Shown here: piece by piece, positions 1 through 8,161 of the stretch
Position numbering within the stretch: position 1 is the first letter of the stretch
Layout: each line of letters opens with the position of its first letter
Assembly (NCBI GenBank): GCA_039976075.1
Contig: JBDWFY010000013.1
Coordinates: 186,001 to 250,000, forward strand
Length of the DNA stretch: 64,000 bases
Direction: 5' to 3'
Source: JBDWFY01 sp039976075
GTDB lineage: Bacteria; Pseudomonadota; Alphaproteobacteria; Rhizobiales; Stappiaceae
Notes under the pieces: generated by a model
What the model was told of the DNA's origin: nothing
Database searches by the model: none
The model's input: the letters and a program-made list of their open reading frames with translations, nothing else
Program-made: the position numbers and the translations under genes

Positions 1-262
1 GCCTGGATACGCGCTCAGGCGCGAGGTCGCAGACTTGCATTGCCACGATACCGCCCATCGACAGGCCGGCCAAATTGAACTGTGGTGTCTCGACCGTCTG
101 CAGAACAGCCTGGGCCATTTCGACGATGGAAGGTGCTGAAAGTTCCGGAACAACAACGTTGTATTCGTTTTCGAACGCTTTGATCTGCGGTTCAAACAGT
201 TGCCATGTGCACATCATTCCAGGCAGAAGGACCAGTGTTTCTTTAACTGGCTGATCAGACAC
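1..262 (-). CDS. alpha/beta hydrolase, 5' part only (cut by left window edge)
   Basis: The first 87 codons of an alpha/beta-hydrolase-fold protein; the rest lies beyond position 1. The translation opens with a short polar stretch, then a beta strand followed by PGMMCTW, typical of the oxyanion-hole region. Near residue 75 it has GLSMGG, a nucleophile elbow (G-x-S-x-G) with the serine in the expected place. The start is a GTG at 262 whose reading frame overlaps the TGA of the upstream methionine-synthase-like gene by 8 bp, so it is the last visible gene of the long minus-strand operon and probably translationally coupled. An internal ATG about 15 codons in would remove the first strand, so I prefer GTG. 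The substrate cannot be told; in this operon it may hydrolyse an ester or lactone intermediate. Confidence 0.8.
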   Translation of the reverse strand, partial: MSDQPVKETLVLLPGMMCTWQLFEPQIKAFENEYNVVVPELSAPSIVEMAQAVLQTVETPQFNLAGLSMGGIVAMQVCDLAPERVSR

Positions 263-1388
263 GGGAGGAAGCCAGTGCCGCACCTTTGCTCAAACTCTCA
301 AGTTTGGCGTAGGCAATATTGGGATCAACAGCACCAAATCCTGCAAATGTGCCGAAACCACAGTCCGAACCGGCGATGACGCGGTCCGCGCCCACGATAC
401 CAGCAAATCTTTCCAGGCGCTGGGCAACCAATTCAGGGTGCTCAACGAAATTGGTGGTTGTATCCACAACACCGGGAACCAGTATCTTGTTGTCCGGAAT
501 TTCCGATTTGCGATCCCGAATGACCGTCCATTCGTGCGCGTGGCGCGGATTGGATGTTTCAAACAAAACGTATTTTGCCTTGGCTTGCATCAGCACCGGA
601 AAGACCGACGCCATATCGATGTCACAGACATGGGGGCCTTCATAATTGCCCCAGCAGATATGGATGCGTATCTTCTCTTCGGGGATGTTCGCCAGAGCAT
701 GATTGAGTGCTTCGATATGGGCGGCGGCGATCTTCAAAAATTCATCATCAGAGAGATCGTTGAACAGCATATGGCGTGAGAGAGCCAGGTCGGGACAATC
801 CAACTGCAAATCCAGACCCGCTGCAACGATGGTCTCATATTCGTCGCGCATCACCTCTGCAAGGGCCGCGAGATAGGCGTCGCGGGTTGGATAATATTCA
901 TTTTGCAGAAACAGAGAGATGACGCCGGGGGATGCTGCATTCATGAACCCACGTGCAACATCATGGTTTTCCATTGCCGCTTTCAGATTGGCAATGTCCT
1001 TTTCCAGTTCTCCCTGGCCTTTTGACCGAACTTCGCCGGTACACATCGGCCGGGCGTATTTTGCGGTTCCACCGCTTTCTACCAGACGGGCAAGATAGCT
1101 TGGATACAATTTCAGATCAGCCGGAGCATTGCGGGGACTGTCACCGGAGAATCCGGTGTATCGATCTTTGACGTAAGTGGCGTAGGAAATCTTCGAAGTC
1201 TCACCATCGGAGACGATATCTACGCCCGCATTCACTTGTTTTGCGACTGTATCATCCACGGCCTGCGCCATCGCGCCGTCGAATTCGGCTTGATCGAAAG
1301 TTTCCTCATTTTCACGCGCAAAGATAAAATCGACGACGTTTTGCGTCCGTGGCAGCGATCCGACGTGCGTTACAGGAATTTTTGTCAT
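255..1388 (-). CDS. MetE-core (cobalamin-independent methionine synthase C-terminal family) protein
   Basis: A 377-residue protein resembling only the C-terminal catalytic barrel of MetE; full MetE is about 750 residues. It starts THVGSLPR, the family opening, and carries the zinc/thiolate ligand pattern of the barrel: HICWG near residue 240 (H-x-C) and SDCGFG near residue 340 (last Cys). Stand-alone core proteins of this family transfer methyl or alkyl groups to or from thiols, and some have left methionine synthesis altogether. Its place behind an ABC importer, SnoaL-like proteins and dehydrogenases argues for a catabolic role, for example removing a methyl or alkyl group from the imported substrate, but this is inference. 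RBS GAAGGAAA sits just before the ATG. Real methionine synthesis is the alternative. Confidence 0.82.
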   Translation of the reverse strand: MTKIPVTHVGSLPRTQNVVDFIFARENEETFDQAEFDGAMAQAVDDTVAKQVNAGVDIVSDGETSKISYATYVKDRYTGFSGDSPRNAPADLKLYPSYLARLVESGGTAKYARPMCTGEVRSKGQGELEKDIANLKAAMENHDVARGFMNAASPGVISLFLQNEYYPTRDAYLAALAEVMRDEYETIVAAGLDLQLDCPDLALSRHMLFNDLSDDEFLKIAAAHIEALNHALANIPEEKIRIHICWGNYEGPHVCDIDMASVFPVLMQAKAKYVLFETSNPRHAHEWTVIRDRKSEIPDNKILVPGVVDTTTNFVEHPELVAQRLERFAGIVGADRVIAGSDCGFGTFAGFGAVDPNIAYAKLESLSKGAALASSRV

Positions 1389-1460
1389 TGAGTTTCCTTC
1401 TTATGGCAGACCGGGCTTATGGCAGGAGGGGCCTGGGCAGGCTCGGAAAGTTTCGCACTC

Positions 1461-2441
1461 TTATTTCGACGTCCAGGTATGGCCGGCAGGATCTTCTGTA
1501 TTGCGCACGCGATAAAGGGACGCTTCACCGCTCATTGCCGGTGTCAAACGACGGCTAAGTCCTGTGGGGACAGCGCAGGTGTCACCCGGTGCCAGAACCT
1601 TTTCTCCATCGCCGGCAGGACTTTCCCAGGCAATTTTCCAATGGCCGCGCATGATCATCAGCACTTCGTGCCGCTCGGAGCTGTAGCTGGCATCCGGTAA
1701 GGAATGCCGGGCCAGCAGATCGACTTCAAAGCCCGGCTTGTCCCGCAGCAGTGCGTCAGCACCAATCACCTTTGCCGGTTCATGAGCCGCCAATGCCATC
1801 AGATCCCAGTATCGCGCCACGTAATCGGGTATGACCTCGAGGGCGGTAGGTTCGGGAAAAGCCTTCAATTCCTCTGTGGTGAGGACAGGCATGGGCTTGA
1901 GTTCATCCGGCAGTTGCTGACCTTGTTTGGTATCGTAGAGTTGACCGTTTTCGCCCAGTACAAGTCCGTGTCCGCTGGCATCTTCAATCACCTGAGGAGC
2001 CCAGACGACGCCGCCACCGGCATCGTCCCCACCGAGAATTGCCATGATCATCCCGTAGTCGGTACCAATATTTTCAAAGCCGCGGAAAATGCCAGTCGGT
2101 ATGTTGAAGATATCGCCTTCTTCCAGCACCACTTCGCCGGCATTTCCCCACCGACCCCAGAAAAACCGCCAGCGGCCTTTCAAGACAAAGAATACTTCGG
2201 CCGTACGATGAGAATGCAGCGAGTTGCGGCATTTGGGCGGCTGACCGGCGGCTCCGATATTGAACCCCGGCGTGTCCACGATATGAACATGCTGATCGGG
2301 GCTTTCGGAAACACCGCCGCCGATGATGGTGAAGTTTTCCTTTTGATCGGACCCCGGCGTATGGGCATCAATAAAGGCTGTTTTGCACGGCTTGAGGTCG
2401 CCATAGCGGACGATCCGTGCTTCCATTTGTTCTGGCGTCAT
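1461..2441 (-). CDS. bicupin-domain protein
   Basis: A 326-residue protein with two cupin domains. The first (about residues 75-140) has H-S-H-R-T-A-E-V-F-F and later GDIFNIPTG, matching the two cupin motifs with their metal-binding histidines and glutamate. The second (about residues 240-310) has SSERHEVLMIMRG and APGDTCAVPTG and keeps fewer metal ligands, so it may be structural. Such bicupins include gentisate/hydroxynaphthoate-type dioxygenases and sugar-acid isomerases, but the residues visible do not decide. The ATG overlaps the upstream gene's stop (ATGA) and has GGAG before it, so it is co-translated in the long operon. It probably acts on an intermediate of the transported compound; substrate unknown. 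Confidence 0.75.
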   Translation of the reverse strand: MTPEQMEARIVRYGDLKPCKTAFIDAHTPGSDQKENFTIIGGGVSESPDQHVHIVDTPGFNIGAAGQPPKCRNSLHSHRTAEVFFVLKGRWRFFWGRWGNAGEVVLEEGDIFNIPTGIFRGFENIGTDYGMIMAILGGDDAGGGVVWAPQVIEDASGHGLVLGENGQLYDTKQGQQLPDELKPMPVLTTEELKAFPEPTALEVIPDYVARYWDLMALAAHEPAKVIGADALLRDKPGFEVDLLARHSLPDASYSSERHEVLMIMRGHWKIAWESPAGDGEKVLAPGDTCAVPTGLSRRLTPAMSGEASLYRVRNTEDPAGHTWTSK

Positions 2442-3421
2442 ACTCTATCTCCAGCTTGCGCCAGAATTTGCTTCCAGATCGCAATTTCATCGTAAAGACT
2501 GAATTCCCGTCGGAGGCCCCAAGGGCCGAACTCAGCATGGCTCAGACCCATGACGTGCACCCGTCCACCGGTTGGTTCGCCGAACGTACCGCGGCCTGAA
2601 TGAATTCCGTCCAGGGACCAGCGGATGGCTGCGCGGGGCGGCATCATGCCTGAATCCATGCCGATCCGGTGGTGAACCTTGAATTCCGCTTCGGGAAATG
2701 ATGCACGCAGGCCCAGCCAGAACTCCGTCACTCCTGCATGGCTGAGTGCAGAGACAGCCCCGGGATACTCACCAACCACGGCACGGTCATACGCCTCCTC
2801 CACGACCTGAAAGTCTTTATCCATCAGTCGATTGAGGATCGTCTCATATTTTTTGCCCCACTCATTGTCATTGCCCGTGCCATGGTATCCGCCATCAACG
2901 TCACTTTCAGGCAGGAAGGCAGTCGCGCAAGCGTCACGACCACCCTCCTTTTCAATCAGGGCTGTCGCAAAATCTCTTGGGTTATGGCCAAGCTGCCGGA
3001 CCAGACCGCCATAATCGCGGATCAACCACTCATCAAAGATCGTGTCGTTACGAGCGGCACAATCAGCAATGACGCGAATTTTAAAACTTTTGCCAGATGC
3101 AACACCAAAGGCGCCGTCGCGCGTGTGTGTAGCGGTTGTAATGATGCGGTGGGAAGACAGATACCCTGTCTTCTCGTCACCTGACCAGATCACATCTTCT
3201 GCGAACAACTCCCTGTCGGGGAACTCGTCAACGGTCGCCATCGTCGCGGCGATCACCGCCTGATTGCCGCGCTGTATACCCATGGGCGAGCGCACCGGAA
3301 TATCGGGCGCATAATAATGGTTCAGCGCACCGATACCGCGGTCTTCCCAAATCTCCCGGGTAATGCCGATGATGTAGTCGGGAAAGTCCTTCCAACGCGT
3401 CGAAAATCCCTTGAACTCCAT
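2438..3421 (-). CDS. SnoaL/NTF2-like protein, two-domain
   Basis: A 327-residue protein built of two SnoaL-like (NTF2-fold) units, roughly residues 1-165 and 180-320. The first half has the usual W/Y-rich cone pattern (ITREIWEDRGIGALNHYYAPDIPVRSPMG) and the second half repeats it (YDRAVVGEYPGAVSALSHAGVTEFWLGLRASFPEAEFKVHH). The family covers polyketide cyclases, limonene-epoxide-hydrolase relatives, ester cyclases and dehydratases acting on small hydrophobic or polar molecules in the cytoplasm. The catalytic residue cannot be assigned with confidence. It is one of four SnoaL-like proteins tied to this transporter locus. It overlaps the following bicupin by 4 bp and follows the SDR gene by 12 bp. 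RBS weak (GGAAC region). Confidence 0.75.
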   Translation of the reverse strand: MEFKGFSTRWKDFPDYIIGITREIWEDRGIGALNHYYAPDIPVRSPMGIQRGNQAVIAATMATVDEFPDRELFAEDVIWSGDEKTGYLSSHRIITTATHTRDGAFGVASGKSFKIRVIADCAARNDTIFDEWLIRDYGGLVRQLGHNPRDFATALIEKEGGRDACATAFLPESDVDGGYHGTGNDNEWGKKYETILNRLMDKDFQVVEEAYDRAVVGEYPGAVSALSHAGVTEFWLGLRASFPEAEFKVHHRIGMDSGMMPPRAAIRWSLDGIHSGRGTFGEPTGGRVHVMGLSHAEFGPWGLRREFSLYDEIAIWKQILAQAGDRV

Positions 3422-3433
3422 TGTTCCAGTTCC

Positions 3434-4198
3434 CTAATCCGCAGTCCATCCACCATCGATAAGAAGGCTGGTTCCGGTTACAAGTGAGGAGGCATCGCTC
3501 GCCAGAAAGACGACCGCGCCCATAATATCTTCCACTTCACCGACGCGGCCCAGTTTGATTTTTTCCTCAAGCCATTTCACCCGCGCAGGATCATCGAACG
3601 TGGATTGCGTCATCGGTGTGCGGATGAATGTCGGGCAAATCGTATTGACTCGAATTTGGTGGTTTGCCAGTTCAATCGCCGAGGCTTTGGTTATCCCTTC
3701 GATACCGAATTTGGATCCGCAATAGACCGACCGGTCAATACCTCCCACGTGGCCCATCTGGCTGGATGTATGAATGATCGAACCGCCGTTTCCCGCTTTG
3801 ATCATGCCTTTTGCAACTTCCTGAGCGACGAAAAACGCCGACTTCAAATTGAGATCGGTTATCTGGGAAAATGTCTCCGGCGTCACATCGACATAGGGTT
3901 CAGGCTTGTTGGTGCCGGCATTGTTGAACAGCACGTCGAACGGACCATGCGCAGCAATTGCGGTGACCATGGCATCATGATCGCCAACATCAAGGGAAAT
4001 ACCTTCTGCCGAATAGCCTGCTGCGTTGATGGCGCTCGCCGCATCCTCAATGTCAGCTTTGTTGCGCGCAGCCATCACAACATGGGCTCCGTGTTCGGCC
4101 AGTGCCATCGCCCCGGCAAGCCCGATGCCGCGTGATGCGCCTGTTATCAGCGCCCGTTTTCCGTTTAATCTGAAAGATGGTGTCTTGGGAAGTTTCAT
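3434..4198 (-). CDS. SDR-family NAD(P)-dependent oxidoreductase
   Basis: A classical short-chain dehydrogenase of 254 residues. The coenzyme motif TGASRGIG lies at about residues 19-26, NNAG at about 92-95, and the catalytic Ser (HTSSQMG) with Y-C-G-S-K follows around 140-160. The C-terminal LIDGGWTAD end is typical. It oxidises or reduces a hydroxyl/carbonyl group of a sugar- or polyol-like substrate. The ATG at 4198 shares one base with the stop of the upstream HpsN-like dehydrogenase (TGATG); a GTG one codon upstream is possible but less likely. The pairing with an HpsN-family enzyme recalls sulfopropanediol gene clusters that combine a histidinol-dehydrogenase homologue with SDRs, but the substrate here is not proved. 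Confidence 0.88.
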   Translation of the reverse strand: MKLPKTPSFRLNGKRALITGASRGIGLAGAMALAEHGAHVVMAARNKADIEDAASAINAAGYSAEGISLDVGDHDAMVTAIAAHGPFDVLFNNAGTNKPEPYVDVTPETFSQITDLNLKSAFFVAQEVAKGMIKAGNGGSIIHTSSQMGHVGGIDRSVYCGSKFGIEGITKASAIELANHQIRVNTICPTFIRTPMTQSTFDDPARVKWLEEKIKLGRVGEVEDIMGAVVFLASDASSLVTGTSLLIDGGWTAD

Positions 4199-5526
4199 CA
4201 CTCAGCGGCCTCGACCGGATCTGCGCGTTCGCCATAGGGCACATTGCGTCCACCATAGCGGCGAACACGAATGTTGCACTGCTCAGCATGACCGACAAAT
4301 CCCTCCAGCATGCAAAGGCGCGAACCATATTCGCCGATCATCGTTGCGGCTTCATCTGTTGTTACTTTTTGATAGGAGTGGGTCTTCAGGAATTTTCCAA
4401 CCCACAGCCCGCCCGTATAGCGCCCGGCTTTCTTCGTCGGCAATGTATGGTTTGTGCCGATGACCTTGTCGCCATTGGCAACATTGGTTCGCGGTCCCAG
4501 GAAAAGCGCCCCGTAAGAGTGCATGTTCTCAAGGAACCAGTCATCCCGGTCGGTCATGATCTGCACGTGCTCGGATGCGATATCGTTGGCCGCTTCCAGC
4601 ATGTCATCATACGTATCGCACACAATCACCTCTCCATAGTCTTCCCAGCTGGTACGCGCGGTTTCATGAGTCGGCAGGATTTCAAGCAATCGCTCAATCT
4701 CCTCGAGCGTTTGATCAGCGAGCTTTTGGGAGTTGGTAATCAACACCGCAGGTGAATTGTAGCCATGCTCAGCCTGACCCAGCAAATCGGTTGCGCAGAG
4801 CTCGGCATCCACCGTTTCATCGGCAATAACCATGGTTTCCGTAGGGCCGGCAAACAGGTCAATGCCGACGCGGCCATAGAGCTGACGCTTGGCTTCGGCA
4901 ACAAATGCATTGCCGGGACCAACCAGCATATGCACCGCTTCAAGTGTTTGCGTCCCCAAGGCCATTGCACCGATTGCCTGCATGCCGCCCAGCACATAGA
5001 TTTCGTGCGCACCCCCCAGATGCATGGCAGCAATCACTGCGGGATTGGGTTCGCCCTGAAACGGCGGCGTTGCGGCAGCAATGCGCGGGACACCGGCGAC
5101 CGAAGCTGTCAACACGGACATGTGGGCAGAGGCAACCATTGGAAATTTTCCGGCGGGCACGTAACAGCCAACGGATTGAACTGGAATGTTCTTGTGGCCC
5201 AGAATAACACCGGGCAATGTCTCAACTTCAATATCGAGCATGGAGGCACGTTGTTCTTCTGCGAACCTTCGGACCTGATTATGAGCAAATTTCAAATCTT
5301 CGTAGTCTCGGGTGGAAACCCGATTAACAAGTGATTCAATCTCCGACGGGCTCAGGCGAAATGACGGAGGACTGTATTTGTCGAACTTTTCAGACAATTC
5401 ACGGACTGCCGCATCACCTCGATTTTCGATGTCCTTCAGAGTGGTTTCGACGATCGAACGAACCTTGGCGTCGTCTTCAGATCGTTCCGCATCCGGCTTC
5501 CCATGTTTCAAATGACGGATCGCCAT
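4198..5526 (-). CDS. histidinol-dehydrogenase-family (HpsN-like) NAD dehydrogenase
   Basis: A 442-residue member of the histidinol dehydrogenase family. It keeps the metal and catalytic set: GQAEHG (Gln and His ligands), the SEH pair used as acid/base, GDKVIGTNHTLPTK with the Asp ligand, and a C-terminal EGFVGHAEQ His. The N-terminal VGCYVPAGKFPM and GPGNAFVAEAKRQLYG blocks read closer to HpsN, the 2,3-dihydroxypropane-1-sulfonate 3-dehydrogenase, than to biosynthetic HisD as I remember them. No other his gene is nearby and it sits in a transporter-led catabolic operon, so it likely oxidises a primary alcohol to a carboxylate in two steps. The start at 5526 has GGAG at good spacing; the GTG 15 bp upstream does not. 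HpsN itself remains a hypothesis. Confidence 0.85.
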   Translation of the reverse strand: MAIRHLKHGKPDAERSEDDAKVRSIVETTLKDIENRGDAAVRELSEKFDKYSPPSFRLSPSEIESLVNRVSTRDYEDLKFAHNQVRRFAEEQRASMLDIEVETLPGVILGHKNIPVQSVGCYVPAGKFPMVASAHMSVLTASVAGVPRIAAATPPFQGEPNPAVIAAMHLGGAHEIYVLGGMQAIGAMALGTQTLEAVHMLVGPGNAFVAEAKRQLYGRVGIDLFAGPTETMVIADETVDAELCATDLLGQAEHGYNSPAVLITNSQKLADQTLEEIERLLEILPTHETARTSWEDYGEVIVCDTYDDMLEAANDIASEHVQIMTDRDDWFLENMHSYGALFLGPRTNVANGDKVIGTNHTLPTKKAGRYTGGLWVGKFLKTHSYQKVTTDEAATMIGEYGSRLCMLEGFVGHAEQCNIRVRRYGGRNVPYGERADPVEAAE

Positions 5527-5527
5527 G

Positions 5528-6085
5528 TCACACTCCTTCACTCATGTTGGATGCACCCAATTGGGGTGCAGGCGGTATTTTTTCACGCCGGTCGTAGGTC
5601 TCCCAGCCATTACCGCCAAAAATATCTGTGCCAAGTTGCGCAAGCACTGATGCCAGATCGACTGAGACCCAATTTTCAGAAATTTTTCCGTCTCTCACAT
5701 GCCAGAAATCCATGTAGGGGATGGTCACACGCTTACCGGTTGCAGCAATTCCCATAAACGGTCCGGAATGGGTCGCCTCGATATGACCAAAGCAGGAAAC
5801 ATTTTCTCCATCGGCCAAAAACCGGTCGGTGACATAATCACGCTCCGTGAAAGCAGCACGCAGGGGCAATTGCCAGTTGCGGCGAAATTCAGCAATGCCG
5901 CGTTTCGTACCGCTGCCGAAATTTCCTCTCCAGCGAAAATCTTCATGAAAATACACCTGCATATCATCGGAATTCTCGCCAAGTGCGCTTTCCATTTTCT
6001 GAACGACGGCAAGACTGCGGGCGCTGATGCGGGCATGTTCTTCGGCATTGAAGGCTGAATCCCCAAACCGTGTGATTTTACTCAT
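5528..6085 (-). CDS. SnoaL/NTF2-like protein, single domain
   Basis: A 185-residue single-domain SnoaL/ester-cyclase-like protein. The pattern VYFHEDFRWRGNFGSG, IPYMDFWHVRDGKISENWVSVDL and a C-terminal tail is typical of SnoaL-like enzymes. Its FMGIAATGKRVTIPYMDFW block is closely echoed in the second domain of the gene at 11620-12675, so the two are related. The ATG overlaps the upstream gene's stop (ATGA) with GGAGAGG before it; the downstream HpsN-like gene starts one base after its stop. Likely role: isomerisation, dehydration or hydrolysis of an intermediate in the cytoplasm. Function not proved. Confidence 0.78.
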   Translation of the reverse strand: MSKITRFGDSAFNAEEHARISARSLAVVQKMESALGENSDDMQVYFHEDFRWRGNFGSGTKRGIAEFRRNWQLPLRAAFTERDYVTDRFLADGENVSCFGHIEATHSGPFMGIAATGKRVTIPYMDFWHVRDGKISENWVSVDLASVLAQLGTDIFGGNGWETYDRREKIPPAPQLGASNMSEGV

Positions 6086-7080
6086 GCACCCTCTCCGATT
6101 TCTGCAAACAGGTCGAAATCCATCTGCAAGAGCACATGCGGGATATCGACGAAGACCCAGTTTTCCACCAACAGATCACCCTCACGTCGCCACCAGTCAC
6201 ATACCCGCATGAACAGGCGTTTGTTGGTTGCTGCCTGATCAAGAAAGGGCTTCACCTGGACGCCGTGAAGGGATGGCCAACCGCCACTACACACATAATT
6301 ATCGTCGCCGAAACGGGTAAAATGTCTTGTTTTTCCGCCAACAACAGCACCACCGGCCCAACCGTCCAGCGTTTGTTCGAACGGCACCTGAAAGCCGGCG
6401 AAATTCTCGATGCCCAGAAAGGAACCAAAGGCAGCAGGACCATACCAGGCCATGTTGTCGTGCCAATAAGGTCTCCAGGCTTCATCTTTGGTGGCCAACT
6501 TGCGCAACATTTCGGTGACCATGTCGGCAGAACTTTGGCTTCTGGCAGGATCGGTTTCGTGCAACAGCAATCCATCCATACTCGCCGGCCCGGGCAGATA
6601 ACCGGTGTATCCGCGATCATGACCCGGACTGGATTTAATCGGCCATTGTCCACCCGCGATCATTAGTTCGGGTAGGTCGAGGAAAATGTAACTTTCGGCG
6701 ATAGTGCCGCCTTCGAAGCGATGGAACTCGCCAAATCGCAGATAGCTCATCCCCCCACTCGGTTTAATCCTCAGCCAGGGCTTGATGAAATGGCCCGTGT
6801 AGTAGCCTGTACAGGAAATCCAGTCGCCCTCTTCAAAGCGATTGCCCATGAGAATGTAATCGCGTCGATGGAAGCCCTCGAACGAGGTCAGCAGCGGCTT
6901 GAAAAAGATGTCCCAATAGTTTTTGCAGCCAACCAACTCATTGAATGGATGGCAAATATTGATGGACGCATCTTCAGCGAACAGCGACTTTATCGCGTTC
7001 TCCATCGTATGTGCATCCGGATGCGCAAAGGCGTCCATACAGGCTTTGAACCGGCGTTTGTTTGAGAGAGCGGAGGCCAT
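6082..7080 (-). CDS. SnoaL/NTF2-like protein, two-domain
   Basis: A 332-residue tandem SnoaL-like protein. The first half (about 1-165) contains ICHPFNELVGCKNYWD and GGMSYLRFGEFHRFEGG; the second (about 175-330) contains NMAWYGPAAFGSFLGIENFAGF, DDNYVCSGGWPSLHG and LLVENWVFVDIPHVL. Both halves align by eye with the protein at 11620-12675 (HPINEIIG, LRYGEVFQIEDG, MMWYGPSGIGTARGLAGF, DYSVTGGWPSV, LIRENWVPLDM), so they are paralogues placed on either side of the promoter region. It follows the ABC ATPase by 12 bp and overlaps the next SnoaL gene by 4 bp. Chemistry unknown; a cyclase/dehydratase-like role is inferred from the fold. Confidence 0.75.
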   Translation of the reverse strand: MASALSNKRRFKACMDAFAHPDAHTMENAIKSLFAEDASINICHPFNELVGCKNYWDIFFKPLLTSFEGFHRRDYILMGNRFEEGDWISCTGYYTGHFIKPWLRIKPSGGMSYLRFGEFHRFEGGTIAESYIFLDLPELMIAGGQWPIKSSPGHDRGYTGYLPGPASMDGLLLHETDPARSQSSADMVTEMLRKLATKDEAWRPYWHDNMAWYGPAAFGSFLGIENFAGFQVPFEQTLDGWAGGAVVGGKTRHFTRFGDDNYVCSGGWPSLHGVQVKPFLDQAATNKRLFMRVCDWWRREGDLLVENWVFVDIPHVLLQMDFDLFAEIGEGA

Positions 7081-7092
7081 GGCGCGATCTTT

Positions 7093-8157
7093 CTACGCCT
7101 GCTCTGCCAGGCTAATCCGGTCACCGGAAGCCGTGTCAAACAAATGACAAATGTGCGCAGGTATGGAAATGTTGACCGGGTCGCCAATTTCCGCAGAGTA
7201 GTCTTTATCCGCTTTTACCGATGCGATCGCCTTGCCGACATGGACGTTTATCATTGAAGCCTCGCCCAGCAGCTCGAAGGAATAGATCGGTGCCGTCAGC
7301 TCTCCGCCATCGGAGGAAAGCGTTGCATCCTCGGCACGGAATCCGAGCGTTACTGAACCTGATTCTTCAGTCGCAAATCCGGTGATCTTGATATTCTCTG
7401 CTGAAAAGACACCGTTTTCCAGGTGTCCTTCAATCAGATTCATGGCGGGTGTTCCCATGAAACCGGCCACAAAGGTATTGATCGGATTGTTGTAGATCTC
7501 TTTCGGGGTGCCAACCTGCTGAACCAACCCCTTATTCATCACAACGACCCGGTCCGCGAGTGTCATCGCTTCGATCTGATCATGCGTCACATAAATTGTG
7601 GTGACCTTCAGCTCGTGCTGCAGGTTCTTGATCTGCGCCCGGGTTGAAACGCGCAGTTTTGCATCGAGATTCGACAGCGGCTCATCCATCAGGAAGACGG
7701 TGGGTTCCCGAACAATTGCCCGGGCAAGAGCGACCCGCTGACGCTGTCCCCCGGAGAGTTCCGCCGGACGGCGATGAGTAAATTCTTCTAGTTCGACCAT
7801 TTCAACGGCCCGCTGCACACGTTCCTCATGCGTGGCGGGGTCGACTTTTCTGATCTTCAGCGGGAAACGGATATTGTCCCAGACAGTCATATTTGGGTAG
7901 AGGCCGTAGGACTGGAACACCATTGCCACGTCCCGGTCTTTCGGCTCCAGATTATTGACCAGCCGGTCTCCGATCCAGATCTCGCCTTCGGTCACTTTTT
8001 CCAGGCCTGCAATCATCCGCATGGTCGTCGTCTTGCCGCAACCGGAGGGGCCAAGCAGTACCAGAAATTCACGGTCGACAATTTCAAGATTGAAATCGTT
8101 CACGCCGACAAATGATCCCCAGCGCTTATGGATGTTTTTGAGTGTTATCTGAGCCAT
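7093..8157 (-). CDS. ABC sugar importer ATPase, UgpC/MsmK type
   Basis: A 354-residue cytoplasmic ATPase of the carbohydrate importer family. It has Walker A GPSGCGKTT (about 37-45), signature LSGGQRQRVALARA (about 133-146), Walker B VFLMDEPLSNLDA with the D-loop, the switch His in YVTHDQIEAMTLADR, and a C-terminal TOBE/MalK-type regulatory domain beginning near residue 235. The ATG at 8157 is preceded by a GGGAT ribosome site and lies 4 bp from the permease stop; a longer frame to 8178 would run into the permease gene. It powers the two permeases transcribed just before it. Such ATPases are sometimes shared among several importers. Confidence 0.93.
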   Translation of the reverse strand: MAQITLKNIHKRWGSFVGVNDFNLEIVDREFLVLLGPSGCGKTTTMRMIAGLEKVTEGEIWIGDRLVNNLEPKDRDVAMVFQSYGLYPNMTVWDNIRFPLKIRKVDPATHEERVQRAVEMVELEEFTHRRPAELSGGQRQRVALARAIVREPTVFLMDEPLSNLDAKLRVSTRAQIKNLQHELKVTTIYVTHDQIEAMTLADRVVVMNKGLVQQVGTPKEIYNNPINTFVAGFMGTPAMNLIEGHLENGVFSAENIKITGFATEESGSVTLGFRAEDATLSSDGGELTAPIYSFELLGEASMINVHVGKAIASVKADKDYSAEIGDPVNISIPAHICHLFDTASGDRISLAEQA

Positions 8158-8161
8158 CGGT

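Noticed and set aside
953..1171. Plus-strand frames over the minus-strand operon (also 438-779, 3605-4135, 4177-4755, 4765-5334)
   Set aside because: They lie opposite conserved genes, show no domain or ribosome site and have low-likelihood composition.
4198..5526. True histidinol dehydrogenase of histidine synthesis
   Set aside because: No his neighbour, catabolic operon, and blocks closer to HpsN; kept as an alternative only.
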